Shown here piece after piece: positions 9,099 to 17,388 of a stretch of DNA of 64,000 nt; the first letter of the stretch is position 1; every line of letters starts with the position of its first letter. A program made the position numbers and the translations under genes. A model generated the notes under the pieces. The model was given only the letters and a program-made list of their open reading frames with translations, was not told the DNA's origin and did not search any database. The DNA comes from Bacteroidota bacterium. Lineage in GTDB: Bacteria > Bacteroidota > Rhodothermia > Rhodothermales > UBA10348. The stretch is taken from assembly GCA_029262855.1 (NCBI GenBank), contig JAJCYP010000033.1, forward strand, positions 85,524 to 149,523, written 5' to 3'.

Positions 9099-9521
9099 CT
9101 ATCGGGACTTCCTGCGGGCGAGCCACGCATCGACGGAGTGTTTGCCCGGGCCGATGAATATCAGCCCAATGGCTACCCACATGTTCTTGAACGAGTGGCC
9201 CGGATTCCCCTGGCCGGAGAGCATGTGGCCCATTGAGGCGACCAACATGGTAAAAGCCAGGAGGAGCGCCGCCGGTCGGAACAGAAAACCGACAGCGATG
9301 AACAGGGCAAACAGCGTTTCGCTGAGCATGGCCATGAATCCCCAGAACGGCGGGGCGAAGTCAATGCCGTAACGGCTGAGCGACTCGCCCAGGCCCTGCC
9401 AGCGCTCGGGTCCTCCCATGAGTTTGGCCCAGCCGTGGAAGTAGATGAAGCCCAGACCGAACCCGACTCGGAGAATCAGCAGTCCAGCATCCCGGTGTTG
9501 TTGGAGTTTTTCCCAGATCAT
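9099..9521 (-). CDS. DoxX family membrane protein
   Basis: A 140-residue protein with four predicted membrane helices and the DoxX signature: GLLILRVGFGLGFIYFHGWAKLMGGP, a central FWGFMAMLSETLFALFIAVGFLFRPAALLLAFTMLVA, and a final VAIGLIFIGPG. DoxX proteins are small respiratory or redox-associated membrane proteins with loosely defined function. It lies between the YpfJ-type protease gene (36 bp upstream) and the M20 amidohydrolase gene (52 bp downstream), all leftward. Confidence 0.9.
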   Translation of the reverse strand: MIWEKLQQHRDAGLLILRVGFGLGFIYFHGWAKLMGGPERWQGLGESLSRYGIDFAPPFWGFMAMLSETLFALFIAVGFLFRPAALLLAFTMLVASMGHMLSGQGNPGHSFKNMWVAIGLIFIGPGKHSVDAWLARRKSR

Positions 9522-9557
9522 ACTGAAGCGCCCTTCCAGGGCTCGCTGATTGTTGAC

Positions 9558-10439
9558 TCAGTTGAAGGTGTCGCAGGTGGCGAAGTCTCCGGAGCGCAGC
9601 CCGCGAGTGAACCACTCCTGTCGCTGCTCAGACGACCCGTGCGTAAAGCTCTCGGGCTGGACCCGGCGTCCGGCCATTTTCTGGAGACGGTCGTCGCCAA
9701 TGGCAGCGGCCGCGCGGAGGCCCTCCTCCAAGTCTCCGGTCTCGAGGAAATCCCCGTCCCGGGCAGCATGGAAGGCCCAGATCCCAGCGTAACAGTCCGC
9801 CTGGAGCTCAACCCGGACGGAGAGCGCGTTGGATTCGGCCTGACCGATACGCGAGCGAAGCTGCCGAACCTGATCGTGGACGCCCGTGAGGTTCTGGATG
9901 TGATGGCCAACTTCGTGGGCGATGACGTAGGCCGTGGCAAAATCCCCAGACCCGCCCATTCGAGCCAGCTCCCGGAAGAACCCCAGATCAAGATAAACCT
10001 GGTTGTCTCCGGGGCAATAGAAGGGGCCTGTTGCCGACGAGGTGAAACCGCAGGCGGAATCGACGGCATCGGTGAACAGCACCATTTGGGGAGGACGATA
10101 CCGGCTTCCGGCCCCCTGGAATACCTCATTCCAGGCATCCTCGGTGCTCGCCAGGACGACCGCTGCTCGCTGCGCCCCTTCGTCCGATCCGACGTCGCGG
10201 CTCGCGGAGGGTGCTTCGGGCGGAGCCGGCAGTACAGCCTCGGCTCCTCCCACCAGATTCAGGATCTGCGTCGGATCGACACCCAGCAGGAGCGCCACAA
10301 CGATCGCAATTATCGCGAATACACCGCCGACGCGGCCACGGCCCCCGGATCGTCCCGGCATGCGGAATTGCCTCTGGCCCGTGGCCTGGCCGCGTCTGTC
10401 CTGCACATTGCTGCTTTTCCGTCTTCCTTTCCAGCGCAT
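9558..10439 (-). CDS. Neutral zinc metallopeptidase, YpfJ family
   Basis: A 293-residue membrane-anchored protein of the putative neutral zinc metallopeptidase family (YpfJ). The N terminus is basic and Gln/Gly/Arg-rich (MRWKGRRKSSNVQDRRG), with a single transmembrane helix at about residues 38-56 (VGGVFAIIAIVVALLLGVD). Family landmarks are CGFTSSATGPFYCPGDNQVYLDLGFF, the zinc motif IAHEVGHHIQN, ELQADCYAGIWAF, and the C-terminal THGSSEQRQEWFTRGLRSGDFATCDTF. All catalytic residues (HExxH and the distal Glu in ELQAD) are present. It is probably first in the leftward unit with DoxX. Confidence 0.92.
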   Translation of the reverse strand: MRWKGRRKSSNVQDRRGQATGQRQFRMPGRSGGRGRVGGVFAIIAIVVALLLGVDPTQILNLVGGAEAVLPAPPEAPSASRDVGSDEGAQRAAVVLASTEDAWNEVFQGAGSRYRPPQMVLFTDAVDSACGFTSSATGPFYCPGDNQVYLDLGFFRELARMGGSGDFATAYVIAHEVGHHIQNLTGVHDQVRQLRSRIGQAESNALSVRVELQADCYAGIWAFHAARDGDFLETGDLEEGLRAAAAIGDDRLQKMAGRRVQPESFTHGSSEQRQEWFTRGLRSGDFATCDTFN

Positions 10440-10453
10440 CTGTTCTTGGCCTG

Positions 10454-10630
10454 CTATCGCCCAAGAATACGCACGCCGAGGCTGACACGATTACCGGCGG
10501 TGCCGATTAATGGGCCGGCATCGGAATCGGGAGGCGCACCCCACGAGAACCAAAGCCGCCCGGCGGGCTCTTCGGGTAAGGCACCGGCCCACGAAACTTG
10601 ACCGTGAATGACGCTTTCAGCCTGTCCCAT
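10454..10630 (-). CDS. Possible small or remnant protein (58 residues)
   Basis: A minus-strand frame of 58 codons fills the gap between the YpfJ-type protease and the divergent multihaem cytochrome. Its C-terminal half (GRLWFSWGAPPDSDAGPLIG, then RVSLGVRILGR) reads like a beta-sheet protein rather than random translation. However, third-position GC is only about 59%, lower than neighbouring genes, and its ATG shares the CATG at 10628-10631 with the cytochrome start. It could be a tiny gene, the remnant of a longer one, or chance. I recognise no family. Confidence 0.28.
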   Translation of the reverse strand: MGQAESVIHGQVSWAGALPEEPAGRLWFSWGAPPDSDAGPLIGTAGNRVSLGVRILGR

Positions 10631-12611
10631 GACCCGCCTCATTCCCGCTCTACTGCTCCTGCTGGCCGCCTGCGGCAGCCCCGAAGGCAGCCCCGAAGTC
10701 GGCCGCGGAGTCAGCCTTCCGCTGGCGCCCGGCGAGTACGCAAACTGGCGTCCCGACGCCGAATACGTAGGTAAGGCCACGTGCTCGGAATGCCACGTCG
10801 ACAAGGCCGCGACCTTCGCCGAGGCCCAGATGGGGCGTTCGTTCAGGCCGGCGCGCGCATCATTGAGCGATGCCGAGTGGGACAACGTTGAGCCAATCCG
10901 CGATCCGGACAGGAATCTCTTCTACGTCCCCTTTCGGCGAGGAGAAGAGCTTTTCGTGCGGGAGTTCCGTCTGACCAATGGAGACACGAGTCACGTTCGA
11001 ATCGTCCCGATCGACTACATCGTAGGCTCCGGGCAACACACCAATTCGCACATCAGGGACGAAAATGGCTACCTGTTCCAGGTACCGCTGACGTGGTATG
11101 CGCAGGACGGGAAGTGGTCGCTTCCGCCGGGGTTCTCTGGCGGTGACTCGTTTCGGTTTGATCGGCCGATTACGGACCAGTGTATGGCCTGCCACGATGG
11201 GCCGTCCACCTACGCGCCGGGATCGGAGAATCGATTCTCGGATATCCCCCACGGTATTGAATGCGAAAATTGCCACGGGCCTGGATCCGTTCACGTGGCG
11301 GCCGTCCGGTCTGGCCAGATCGTGGATGTGACTACGCTGACGGACTATACAATTGTCAATCCGGCCAAGCTTGAGACCGCCCGGCTGGATGACGTCTGCC
11401 AGCGTTGTCACATGCAGGGCGTCGCGGTGCTGAAGGACGGAGTCACACCGTTCGATTACCGCCCCGGGCAAGACCTGGCGGAGTACATGGAAGTCTTCTG
11501 GCCACGCTTTCCGGATTCGACGACGCAGTTCATCATGGCCTCCCATCCGGATCGCCTTCAGATGAGTGCCTGCTGGCAGGCCTCTCGGAAGAACTCCTCG
11601 GCCGGGCAGTCTACGATGGAACCGATTACCTGTCTGACGTGCCACGATCCTCACGAGCCGGTCCAGGCCCGATCGGCCGCCGTCTACAATGCCTCCTGTA
11701 CTACCTGTCATGCCGAGCAAAAGGTGGCCGCATGCACGGAAGATATCGAGATCCGCGCCGGGTTCGACGACAACTGTTCTTCGTGCCACATGCCTGCGTC
11801 CGGGACTACGGACATTCCGAACGTGCGCATCACCGATCACTTCATTCGCGTCGTGGAGCCTGAGCGGAGCGCGAGCGGCGTTGATGCCGCCATGCGAACG
11901 GATCTAGTCCGGATGGCCAGCCTCCTGCGGCCCAGGGTCGAGCCTGAAGTTCTGGCGGCGGCTTACCTCACTTTCTACGAGGAGGAGGCTCATCGTCCCT
12001 TCTACCTCGATTCCGCGCGCGCCATTTTGGACCGGCTGCCCCCTGAGGTGGCCAAGCAGCAACGTGTTCGGACGGCGTTTCTGTCTGGCGATTGGAACGA
12101 GGTCACGCGAATCGGTTCGACGTTGTCCATCAGCGCCGTCAGCGACGCTTGGACGGCGTACCGCCTGGGCGAAGGCTATCTGACGCTCGGCGAGGTGCAA
12201 AAATCTGTCGCCTGGCTCGAGCGGGCTGTCGCGCTGGCTCCGGAGCACCTTCGATTTCAGAACAAGCTGGGTTCGGCCTATCTGGCCATGGGGCGTCTGG
12301 ACGACTCCAGAGAAGTCTTGGACCGCGTCCTCGACACCTCTCCGAGTTTCGCTTCGGCGTGGAACAACCGCGGTTTTCTTCGGCTGAACCAGGGCGATAT
12401 CGAGGGTGGCGAGGCCGACTTCCGGCAGGCGCTTCTGTTGGATCCGGATCTGGAGGAAGCCCTCGGCAACCTGGCCTCGCTGCTCTTCAACACGGGGCGC
12501 GTCGCCGAGGCCCGACCGCTCGCCGATCGGCTGTTGTTTCTGAAGCCGCAGAATCAGGACTACCGCCAGTTCTGGCAGGCCGTGTCCGGTGCCGGCGTTT
12601 CTGAGTGGTGA
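10629..12611 (+). CDS. Seven-haem c-type cytochrome lipoprotein with C-terminal TPR domain
   Basis: A 660-residue lipoprotein (LLLLLAAC, Cys15). Seven CxxCH haem motifs are visible: CSECH (about 52), CMACH (185), CENCH (212), CQRCH (257), CLTCH (335), CTTCH (357) and CSSCH (383). Many extra His residues are available as distal ligands. Residues from about 490 to 645 hold TPR repeats (AYRLGEGYLTLGEVQKSVAWL, LGSAYLAMGRLDDSREVLDRVL, WNNRGFLRLNQGDIEGGEADF). This architecture is known for cytochrome c-554-like electron carriers with TPR scaffolds, and the redox partner is unknown. I start at the ATG at 10629, which opens the lipoprotein signal. Confidence 0.9.
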   Translation: MTRLIPALLLLLAACGSPEGSPEVGRGVSLPLAPGEYANWRPDAEYVGKATCSECHVDKAATFAEAQMGRSFRPARASLSDAEWDNVEPIRDPDRNLFYVPFRRGEELFVREFRLTNGDTSHVRIVPIDYIVGSGQHTNSHIRDENGYLFQVPLTWYAQDGKWSLPPGFSGGDSFRFDRPITDQCMACHDGPSTYAPGSENRFSDIPHGIECENCHGPGSVHVAAVRSGQIVDVTTLTDYTIVNPAKLETARLDDVCQRCHMQGVAVLKDGVTPFDYRPGQDLAEYMEVFWPRFPDSTTQFIMASHPDRLQMSACWQASRKNSSAGQSTMEPITCLTCHDPHEPVQARSAAVYNASCTTCHAEQKVAACTEDIEIRAGFDDNCSSCHMPASGTTDIPNVRITDHFIRVVEPERSASGVDAAMRTDLVRMASLLRPRVEPEVLAAAYLTFYEEEAHRPFYLDSARAILDRLPPEVAKQQRVRTAFLSGDWNEVTRIGSTLSISAVSDAWTAYRLGEGYLTLGEVQKSVAWLERAVALAPEHLRFQNKLGSAYLAMGRLDDSREVLDRVLDTSPSFASAWNNRGFLRLNQGDIEGGEADFRQALLLDPDLEEALGNLASLLFNTGRVAEARPLADRLLFLKPQNQDYRQFWQAVSGAGVSEW

Positions 12612-12615
12612 CGAT

Positions 12616-13986
12616 CTAGTTGACCGGTTCGAACTGAGCCGAAAAATGGCGGAGCCGCTGCGGCTGATCCACGATCCGGACTCCGCGTAGGGCCTCCTTT
12701 TCGGACTGGAGTTCGCCGAACACGTCTACGACGTAGTCAATCTGGCTCTTGGTATAGGTCCGGCGCGGAATGGCCAGGCGCACCAACTCGAAACGCGCGG
12801 GCGTCTCGACCCCGGTGTCGGGGTTGACCGCGCCAAACATCACCGAGCCTATCTCGACCGTCCGCACACCTCCCGTTCGAAAGAGCGCGATGACCAGCGC
12901 CTGGCCGGGGTACTGGTCCCTCGGAATGTGTGGAAGCATCGAGCCGGCATCCACGTAGATCGCGTGGCCACCCGGCGGCTGCAGGATGGGCACGCCGCAC
13001 GCGGCAATCTGCTTGCCCAGATACTCCGTGGATGAAAACCGGTAGCGCTGGTAGTCGAGATCAAGCGCCTCGTACAGGCCGACCGCAATCGCCTCGAGGT
13101 CCCGTCCGGCCAGACCGCCGTAGGTGGGGAAGCCCTCTGTGAGAATCAGGAGTTCGGCTTCCTGCTTGGCCAGGAGGTCATCATTCGTGCAGAGAATGCC
13201 CCCGATGTTGACCATGCCGTCCTTCTTGGCGCTCATCGTGCAGCCGTCGGCGAGCGCAAACATCTCTCGCGCGATGTCGATAAGGGCTCGGTTCTCGTAC
13301 CCCTTTTCACGGGCACGAACAAAGTAGGCGTTCTCGGCGAATCGACAGGCGTCGATATAAAACGGGATGCCGGCAGCCCGTGTGATTTCCGAGGCCTCCT
13401 TCAGGTTCGCCATCGACACCGGCTGGCCTCCGCCTCCGTTGTTGGTCACCGTCATCATGACGAATGGGATCCGGTCCCGCTGTTCGGCTATCGTCTCCCG
13501 AAGGGCGTCAAGATCCATATTGCCCTTGAAGTCGGCCGGCGTAAACAGATCGGCTGACTCCGCGCAGGGGATGTCGAGGGCCGTGGCGCCCGCTGCCTCA
13601 ATGTTCGCTCGCGTCGTATCAAAGTGCGCGTTGTTGGGGACCAAATCCCCGGGCTTCACCAGTGTGGCCGCGAGAATGCGTTCGGCTGCCCGACCCTGAT
13701 GGGTGGGAATGACGTGCTTGAAGCCAAAGATGTCCTGCACGGCCGCTTCGAATCGATCAAAGCTGGGACTGCCCGCATAGGCCTCATCGCCGCGCATGAT
13801 GGCCGCCCACTGCTCCGCACTCATGGCCCCGGTCCCGGAATCGGTCAGGAGATCAATGATGACGGACGTCGAGGGCACCTTGAACAGGTTGTATCCGGCG
13901 CGCCGCAGCACCACCTCGCGCTCGGCAGGCGTGGTGAAGTGGATGGGCTCGACTACCTTGATCCGGAAGGGCTCAATGATGCGCAT
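12616..13986 (-). CDS. tnaA: Tryptophanase (beta-eliminating lyase)
   Basis: A 456-residue PLP enzyme of the tryptophanase / tyrosine phenol-lyase family, which cleaves L-tryptophan to indole, pyruvate and ammonia. Landmarks are HQGRAAERILAATLV, NNAHFDTTRANIEAAGA, the PLP lysine region GCTMSAKKDGMVNIGG, PPGGHAIYVDAGSMLPHIP, and GVRTVEIGS. The VEIGS segment matches tryptophanases, whereas tyrosine phenol-lyases carry VRSMERG there, so I favour TnaA. The length fits the family. The ATG at 13986 (MRIIEPFRIKVVEPI) is the family start. No leader peptide gene or tryptophan permease is next to it. It is divergent from ada and convergent with the multihaem cytochrome gene. Confidence 0.88.
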   Translation of the reverse strand: MRIIEPFRIKVVEPIHFTTPAEREVVLRRAGYNLFKVPSTSVIIDLLTDSGTGAMSAEQWAAIMRGDEAYAGSPSFDRFEAAVQDIFGFKHVIPTHQGRAAERILAATLVKPGDLVPNNAHFDTTRANIEAAGATALDIPCAESADLFTPADFKGNMDLDALRETIAEQRDRIPFVMMTVTNNGGGGQPVSMANLKEASEITRAAGIPFYIDACRFAENAYFVRAREKGYENRALIDIAREMFALADGCTMSAKKDGMVNIGGILCTNDDLLAKQEAELLILTEGFPTYGGLAGRDLEAIAVGLYEALDLDYQRYRFSSTEYLGKQIAACGVPILQPPGGHAIYVDAGSMLPHIPRDQYPGQALVIALFRTGGVRTVEIGSVMFGAVNPDTGVETPARFELVRLAIPRRTYTKSQIDYVVDVFGELQSEKEALRGVRIVDQPQRLRHFSAQFEPVN

Positions 13987-14085
13987 GGAAAACGTCGTTG
14001 GACGGAAAGAATTCAACGTCTGAATATCGGTAGCGCTTCCGTAGGGGATTGGGGCATCTTCGTGGAGAAAAAGCACCGCTCGCTC

Positions 14086-15144
14086 ATGATTGTTCAGCAA
14101 TTGCCCGAGGTCTCCGAAATGATGGAGGCCTTTCAGACCCGAGATGCCACGTTCGACGGCGTGTTCTTCACGGGCGTCAGGACCACCGGGATCTTCTGCC
14201 TCCCGTCCTGCTCCGCTCGCAAGCCGAAGCCGGAGAATGTGGAGTTCTTCGGGACGACCCGAGACGCCTTGTTTTCAGGCTACCGCCCTTGCAAGCGCTG
14301 CAAGCCAATGCGGTCGGAAAGCGAAACCCCCGAATGGCTGGCTCCTCTAAGCGAGAGCATCGACGCCGAGCCGGAGCGAAAGTGGCGTGACGCGGACCTG
14401 CGGGCGATGGACCTGTCGCCAGAGCGTGTGCGCCGTTGGTTTCAGACGGTTCACGGAATGACGTTCCATGCCTATGCCCGCGCGCGGCGACTGAACAAGG
14501 CGCTGGGCCAGATCCGGGAGGGCGGCTCGGTTACGAGTGCGGCTCTGGATAACGGCTACGAATCACTGTCGGGATTCGGTTCGGCCGTGAAGCGTATGAC
14601 GGGCGCAATACCCTCCAAGGCCGTGCCGGTGATCCACTCCATGCGTATCGAAACGCCCGTCGGCCCGATGATGGCCGCCGCCGATGAGGAGGCCCTTCTG
14701 CTGATGGAGTTTGCGGACCGGCGTATGCTGGAGAAGCAGGTGGATCGAATCCAGAAGCGCCTCAGGTCGCCACTTGTCCCGGGAGAGAACGCCGTCCTGT
14801 GCGAACTCCAGGCGCAGTTGAACGCGTACTTTTCGGGGGCGCTGCGCGCTTTCGATTTGCCCCTCAAGTTTACAGGAACGGCCTTCCAGGAGGCGGTGTG
14901 GGAGCGACTCCTGGCCATCCCGTATGGGACGACCACCCATTACGGGGCGATCGCCGAGCAGATGGGGCAGCCGACTGCCACGCGGGCGGTGGCACGAGCC
15001 AACGGGGACAACCGGATGGCCATCATCATTCCGTGCCATCGTGTGATAGGCAAGGACGGCAAGCTTACCGGGTACGGCGGCGGCCTGTGGCGGAAGCGCA
15101 AGTTGCTTGACCATGAACAAGGTCTCTTTGTACTCGCTTCGTGA
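14086..15144 (+). CDS. ada: Bifunctional Ada: alkylation-response regulator and methylated-DNA methyltransferase
   Basis: A 352-residue protein with the full Ada layout. The N-terminal zinc/methylphosphotriester domain shows TTGIFCLPSCSARKPKPENVEFF and YRPCKRC, giving four Cys ligands. An AraC-type helix-turn-helix follows (MTFHAYARARRLNKALGQI, VTSAALDNGYESLSGFGSAVKRMTG). The C-terminal O6-methylguanine-DNA methyltransferase carries the active-site PCHRV and TGYGGGLWRK. It both repairs alkylated DNA and activates repair genes when its N-terminal Cys is methylated. I start at the ATG at 14086. The spacer to tnaA (99 bp) likely carries its promoter, and its stop overlaps the GTG start of the lipid kinase gene. 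Confidence 0.93.
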   Translation: MIVQQLPEVSEMMEAFQTRDATFDGVFFTGVRTTGIFCLPSCSARKPKPENVEFFGTTRDALFSGYRPCKRCKPMRSESETPEWLAPLSESIDAEPERKWRDADLRAMDLSPERVRRWFQTVHGMTFHAYARARRLNKALGQIREGGSVTSAALDNGYESLSGFGSAVKRMTGAIPSKAVPVIHSMRIETPVGPMMAAADEEALLLMEFADRRMLEKQVDRIQKRLRSPLVPGENAVLCELQAQLNAYFSGALRAFDLPLKFTGTAFQEAVWERLLAIPYGTTTHYGAIAEQMGQPTATRAVARANGDNRMAIIIPCHRVIGKDGKLTGYGGGLWRKRKLLDHEQGLFVLAS

Positions 15145-16067
15145 TTCGGGTCATCTACAACCCGGCTGCCCGCGGCGGGCGAATAGGGAGGCGACGGAAG
15201 GAGATCCGCCGCCTGCTGGACGAACGCATTGGAACCGTCGAATGGATCGAGACCCTGTCCACCGGGCAAGCCATACAGCTGGCCAGCCAGGCCGGGCCGG
15301 ATCAGGTCGTGGTTGCCGTAGGTGGCGACGGAAGTGTTCATGCCGTGGTGGAAGGGCTCGTCGCAGGCGGGAGCCGGGCGGTTCTGGGCATTATCCCAGT
15401 GGGGACCGGCAACGATTTCGCCTTCGGAGTCGGGATCCCCGGAACGGTCTCTGAGGCAGTCAAGGTCTTGGAGGCGGGTGTACAGCGACGAGTAGACCTC
15501 GGGTGGGCCGAGCTCGATGACCTCCCTGGTTTTCCGTTCGCCAATGCGATCGGCTTCGGACTCGATGCAGCGTCTTCCATTCAATCCAGACGCCGCACGT
15601 TCTTGCCGGGAATGATGCGCTATCTGGTGTCCAGCCTCGAAACGCTTGCAGGCTGGGAGGCGCCCCTGGCGACCGTCGAAGGCGAGAATCTGGCCTGGGA
15701 GGAGAGACTGATGTTTGCCACGTTCGGCAATGCGCCAAGGTCCGGAGGTGGGTTCCTTATTACGCCCGACGCGGACCCGGCAGACGGCCAGTTGGACTAT
15801 TGCCTCATTCGGGAGATCGGCCTCGCAAAAGCGCTCATGGTCATTCCCCGGGTGATGCGCGGCACACACAGTTCGGTTGAGGAGGCCCACCTTGGGTGCG
15901 GGCGCGCGTTCAGGCTTTCGGCATCACCAACGGTTCCGGTTCACGCCGACGGGGAGATTGTGTCCACGGCTTGCCGCACGGCCGAGATATCTATTCGTCC
16001 GGGTGCACTCAGGATCATCGCCCCGCCCGTGACGACCCGTGACCGGGTGATGCAACCGGGACGGTAG
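15141..16067 (+). CDS. Diacylglycerol/lipid kinase family protein (YegS/DgkB-like)
   Basis: A 308-residue protein of the DAG-kinase catalytic family. Key motifs are RVIYNPAARGG at the N terminus, the nucleotide-binding VVAVGGDGSVHAVVEGL, GIIPVGTGNDFAFG, and the C-terminal VPVHADGEIVSTACRTAEISIRP. It would phosphorylate a lipid (diacylglycerol, sphingoid base or similar) at the inner membrane. It starts at a GTG whose GTGA overlaps the stop of ada, so translation is likely coupled. The link with Ada appears only positional. Confidence 0.9.
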   Translation: MIRVIYNPAARGGRIGRRRKEIRRLLDERIGTVEWIETLSTGQAIQLASQAGPDQVVVAVGGDGSVHAVVEGLVAGGSRAVLGIIPVGTGNDFAFGVGIPGTVSEAVKVLEAGVQRRVDLGWAELDDLPGFPFANAIGFGLDAASSIQSRRRTFLPGMMRYLVSSLETLAGWEAPLATVEGENLAWEERLMFATFGNAPRSGGGFLITPDADPADGQLDYCLIREIGLAKALMVIPRVMRGTHSSVEEAHLGCGRAFRLSASPTVPVHADGEIVSTACRTAEISIRPGALRIIAPPVTTRDRVMQPGR

Positions 16068-16150
16068 GACAATTCCTACCCGGTTTTCAGAATTGACCTA
16101 CAGCGCGGCGGTCCGTTGGACGATGGCCCGCGGGGCGTGGAATAGTTAGC

Positions 16151-17353
16151 GTGAGGCCTAAGCTCGCTATCGACCGAATTGCATTCATGCCCTCATCCGC
16201 ACTGGAATCCCGACTCCGCAAGGTGGTGTCCTCCAATGGGAACGGACACGTGGCGTCGTCAACGTATGAGCTGGCATTCCGCGAAATCGGCGTCGGCCTG
16301 GCGCTGATTCGCCGAACTGAATCGGGACACCGGGTTGTCGACTACAACCGCGCGGCGGAGCGTGCCTTCGGCCGCGGAGAGTCTGATCTCCGCGACGCTG
16401 CCGGGTGCGACCTGGCAGACCTGCTTCCCGGAGTCGCTCGCTTCGGGCTGTTGACCAAGATCGATGAGGCCATAGATACCCAAACACCTATCAGGATCGG
16501 GGCGCTTGAGATCCAATCGGATGTGGGTCCTCGCACCGTATTTACAGGCCAGTTGATTCCGCTGGACGAGGAACACCTGGTGATCTCTTTCGAGAACATC
16601 ACCGGCACGGTAGACGGGCCGTCCCAAACGACATCCAGCCTGCGTATCGATAGGCTCAATTCACTCGCTGTCCGCGTTGCCCGCGAGCTGAGTGAACCCA
16701 TTTCGAACATCAAACTGGCAGCCGATCTGCTCTACAAGGACGAAAAGGAAAAGCTGCCCTATCCCGCCGGCGAATACCTGTCCCACATTCGGGCGAGTGT
16801 GCGCTCGATGAAGGAACGTCTGGATGACGTCTTGACGTTGGCCCGCATTCGCGAGGAGCCTCTGGCGCGCCGCGAGGTTAACTTGACGGGGCTGGTTCGG
16901 GCTGTTGTCGCAGAGCGAGGCTTGGACATTCGGGCCCTCTCGGCCAAGGTGGACGTAGGTCGACTGGCCCCGGTAACCGGAGATGCCGCGCTGCTGCGGC
17001 AGCTCTTCAGCAACCTGATATCCAATGCCCTGAAGTTCAGGAGAGACAGAACGGATCCGGAGATAGTGATTCGATCCGAGCGCCTGCCGGTCAGTCCGGG
17101 CGAAGTGTCAAAGACCATTCGAATAAGCGTCACCGACAATGGCATCGGATTCTCCAGAGAACTGGCCCGCCACATCTTCAACATGTTTGAAGAGCCGGAC
17201 GAGCACGTTTCTGCTGCCGCGCCGAGCTTGAGTCTCGGTATCTGTCGTCTGATTGTCGAGAAGCATGGCGGGCGAATATGGGCTACCGGCACCCCGGGAG
17301 TTGGAGCACGATTCACCATAGAGTTGCCCAGGGTTCTCCCGGATCCGGACTAG
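16151..17353 (+). CDS. PAS-containing histidine-kinase-like protein lacking the phospho-accepting His
   Basis: A 400-residue soluble protein. Residues 35-155 resemble a PAS domain (AFREIGVGLALIRR, VVDYNRAAERAFG, EEHLVISFENIT). The dimerisation helix follows (LNSLAVRVARELSEPISNIKLAADLL), then an HATPase_c domain with N box FSNLISNALKFRRD, G1 box DNGIGF and G2 region SLSLGICRLIVEKHGG. In bacteriophytochrome-like kinases the equivalent of VARELSEP reads SHDLQEP, so here Arg178 replaces the catalytic His and Glu replaces Asp. It may bind ATP but cannot autophosphorylate at the usual place. No response regulator is adjacent. The start is a GTG at 16151; an ATG at 16187 is an equally possible start. 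Confidence 0.8.
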   Translation: MRPKLAIDRIAFMPSSALESRLRKVVSSNGNGHVASSTYELAFREIGVGLALIRRTESGHRVVDYNRAAERAFGRGESDLRDAAGCDLADLLPGVARFGLLTKIDEAIDTQTPIRIGALEIQSDVGPRTVFTGQLIPLDEEHLVISFENITGTVDGPSQTTSSLRIDRLNSLAVRVARELSEPISNIKLAADLLYKDEKEKLPYPAGEYLSHIRASVRSMKERLDDVLTLARIREEPLARREVNLTGLVRAVVAERGLDIRALSAKVDVGRLAPVTGDAALLRQLFSNLISNALKFRRDRTDPEIVIRSERLPVSPGEVSKTIRISVTDNGIGFSRELARHIFNMFEEPDEHVSAAAPSLSLGICRLIVEKHGGRIWATGTPGVGARFTIELPRVLPDPD

Positions 17354-17388
17354 TTGCCCCATTCCCGCCCGGAGTGCGATAATTCCGA

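Noticed and set aside
8219..9157. Long plus-strand open frame opposite the M20 peptidase
   Set aside because: It is antisense to a well-conserved gene, has no family motif, and reflects high-GC codon bias.
9435..10601. Long plus-strand open frame opposite the DoxX and YpfJ-type genes
   Set aside because: It covers the complement of two recognised genes and shows no domain or signal peptide.
10860..11840. Long minus-strand open frame inside the multihaem cytochrome gene
   Set aside because: All seven haem motifs and the TPRs are on the plus strand; the minus frame is rich in Arg/His and looks like a shadow.
13624..14085. Upstream extension of Ada to 13624
   Set aside because: The extra residues run through the tryptophanase gene and are not part of the Ada family; the ATG at 14086 begins near the methyl-acceptor domain.
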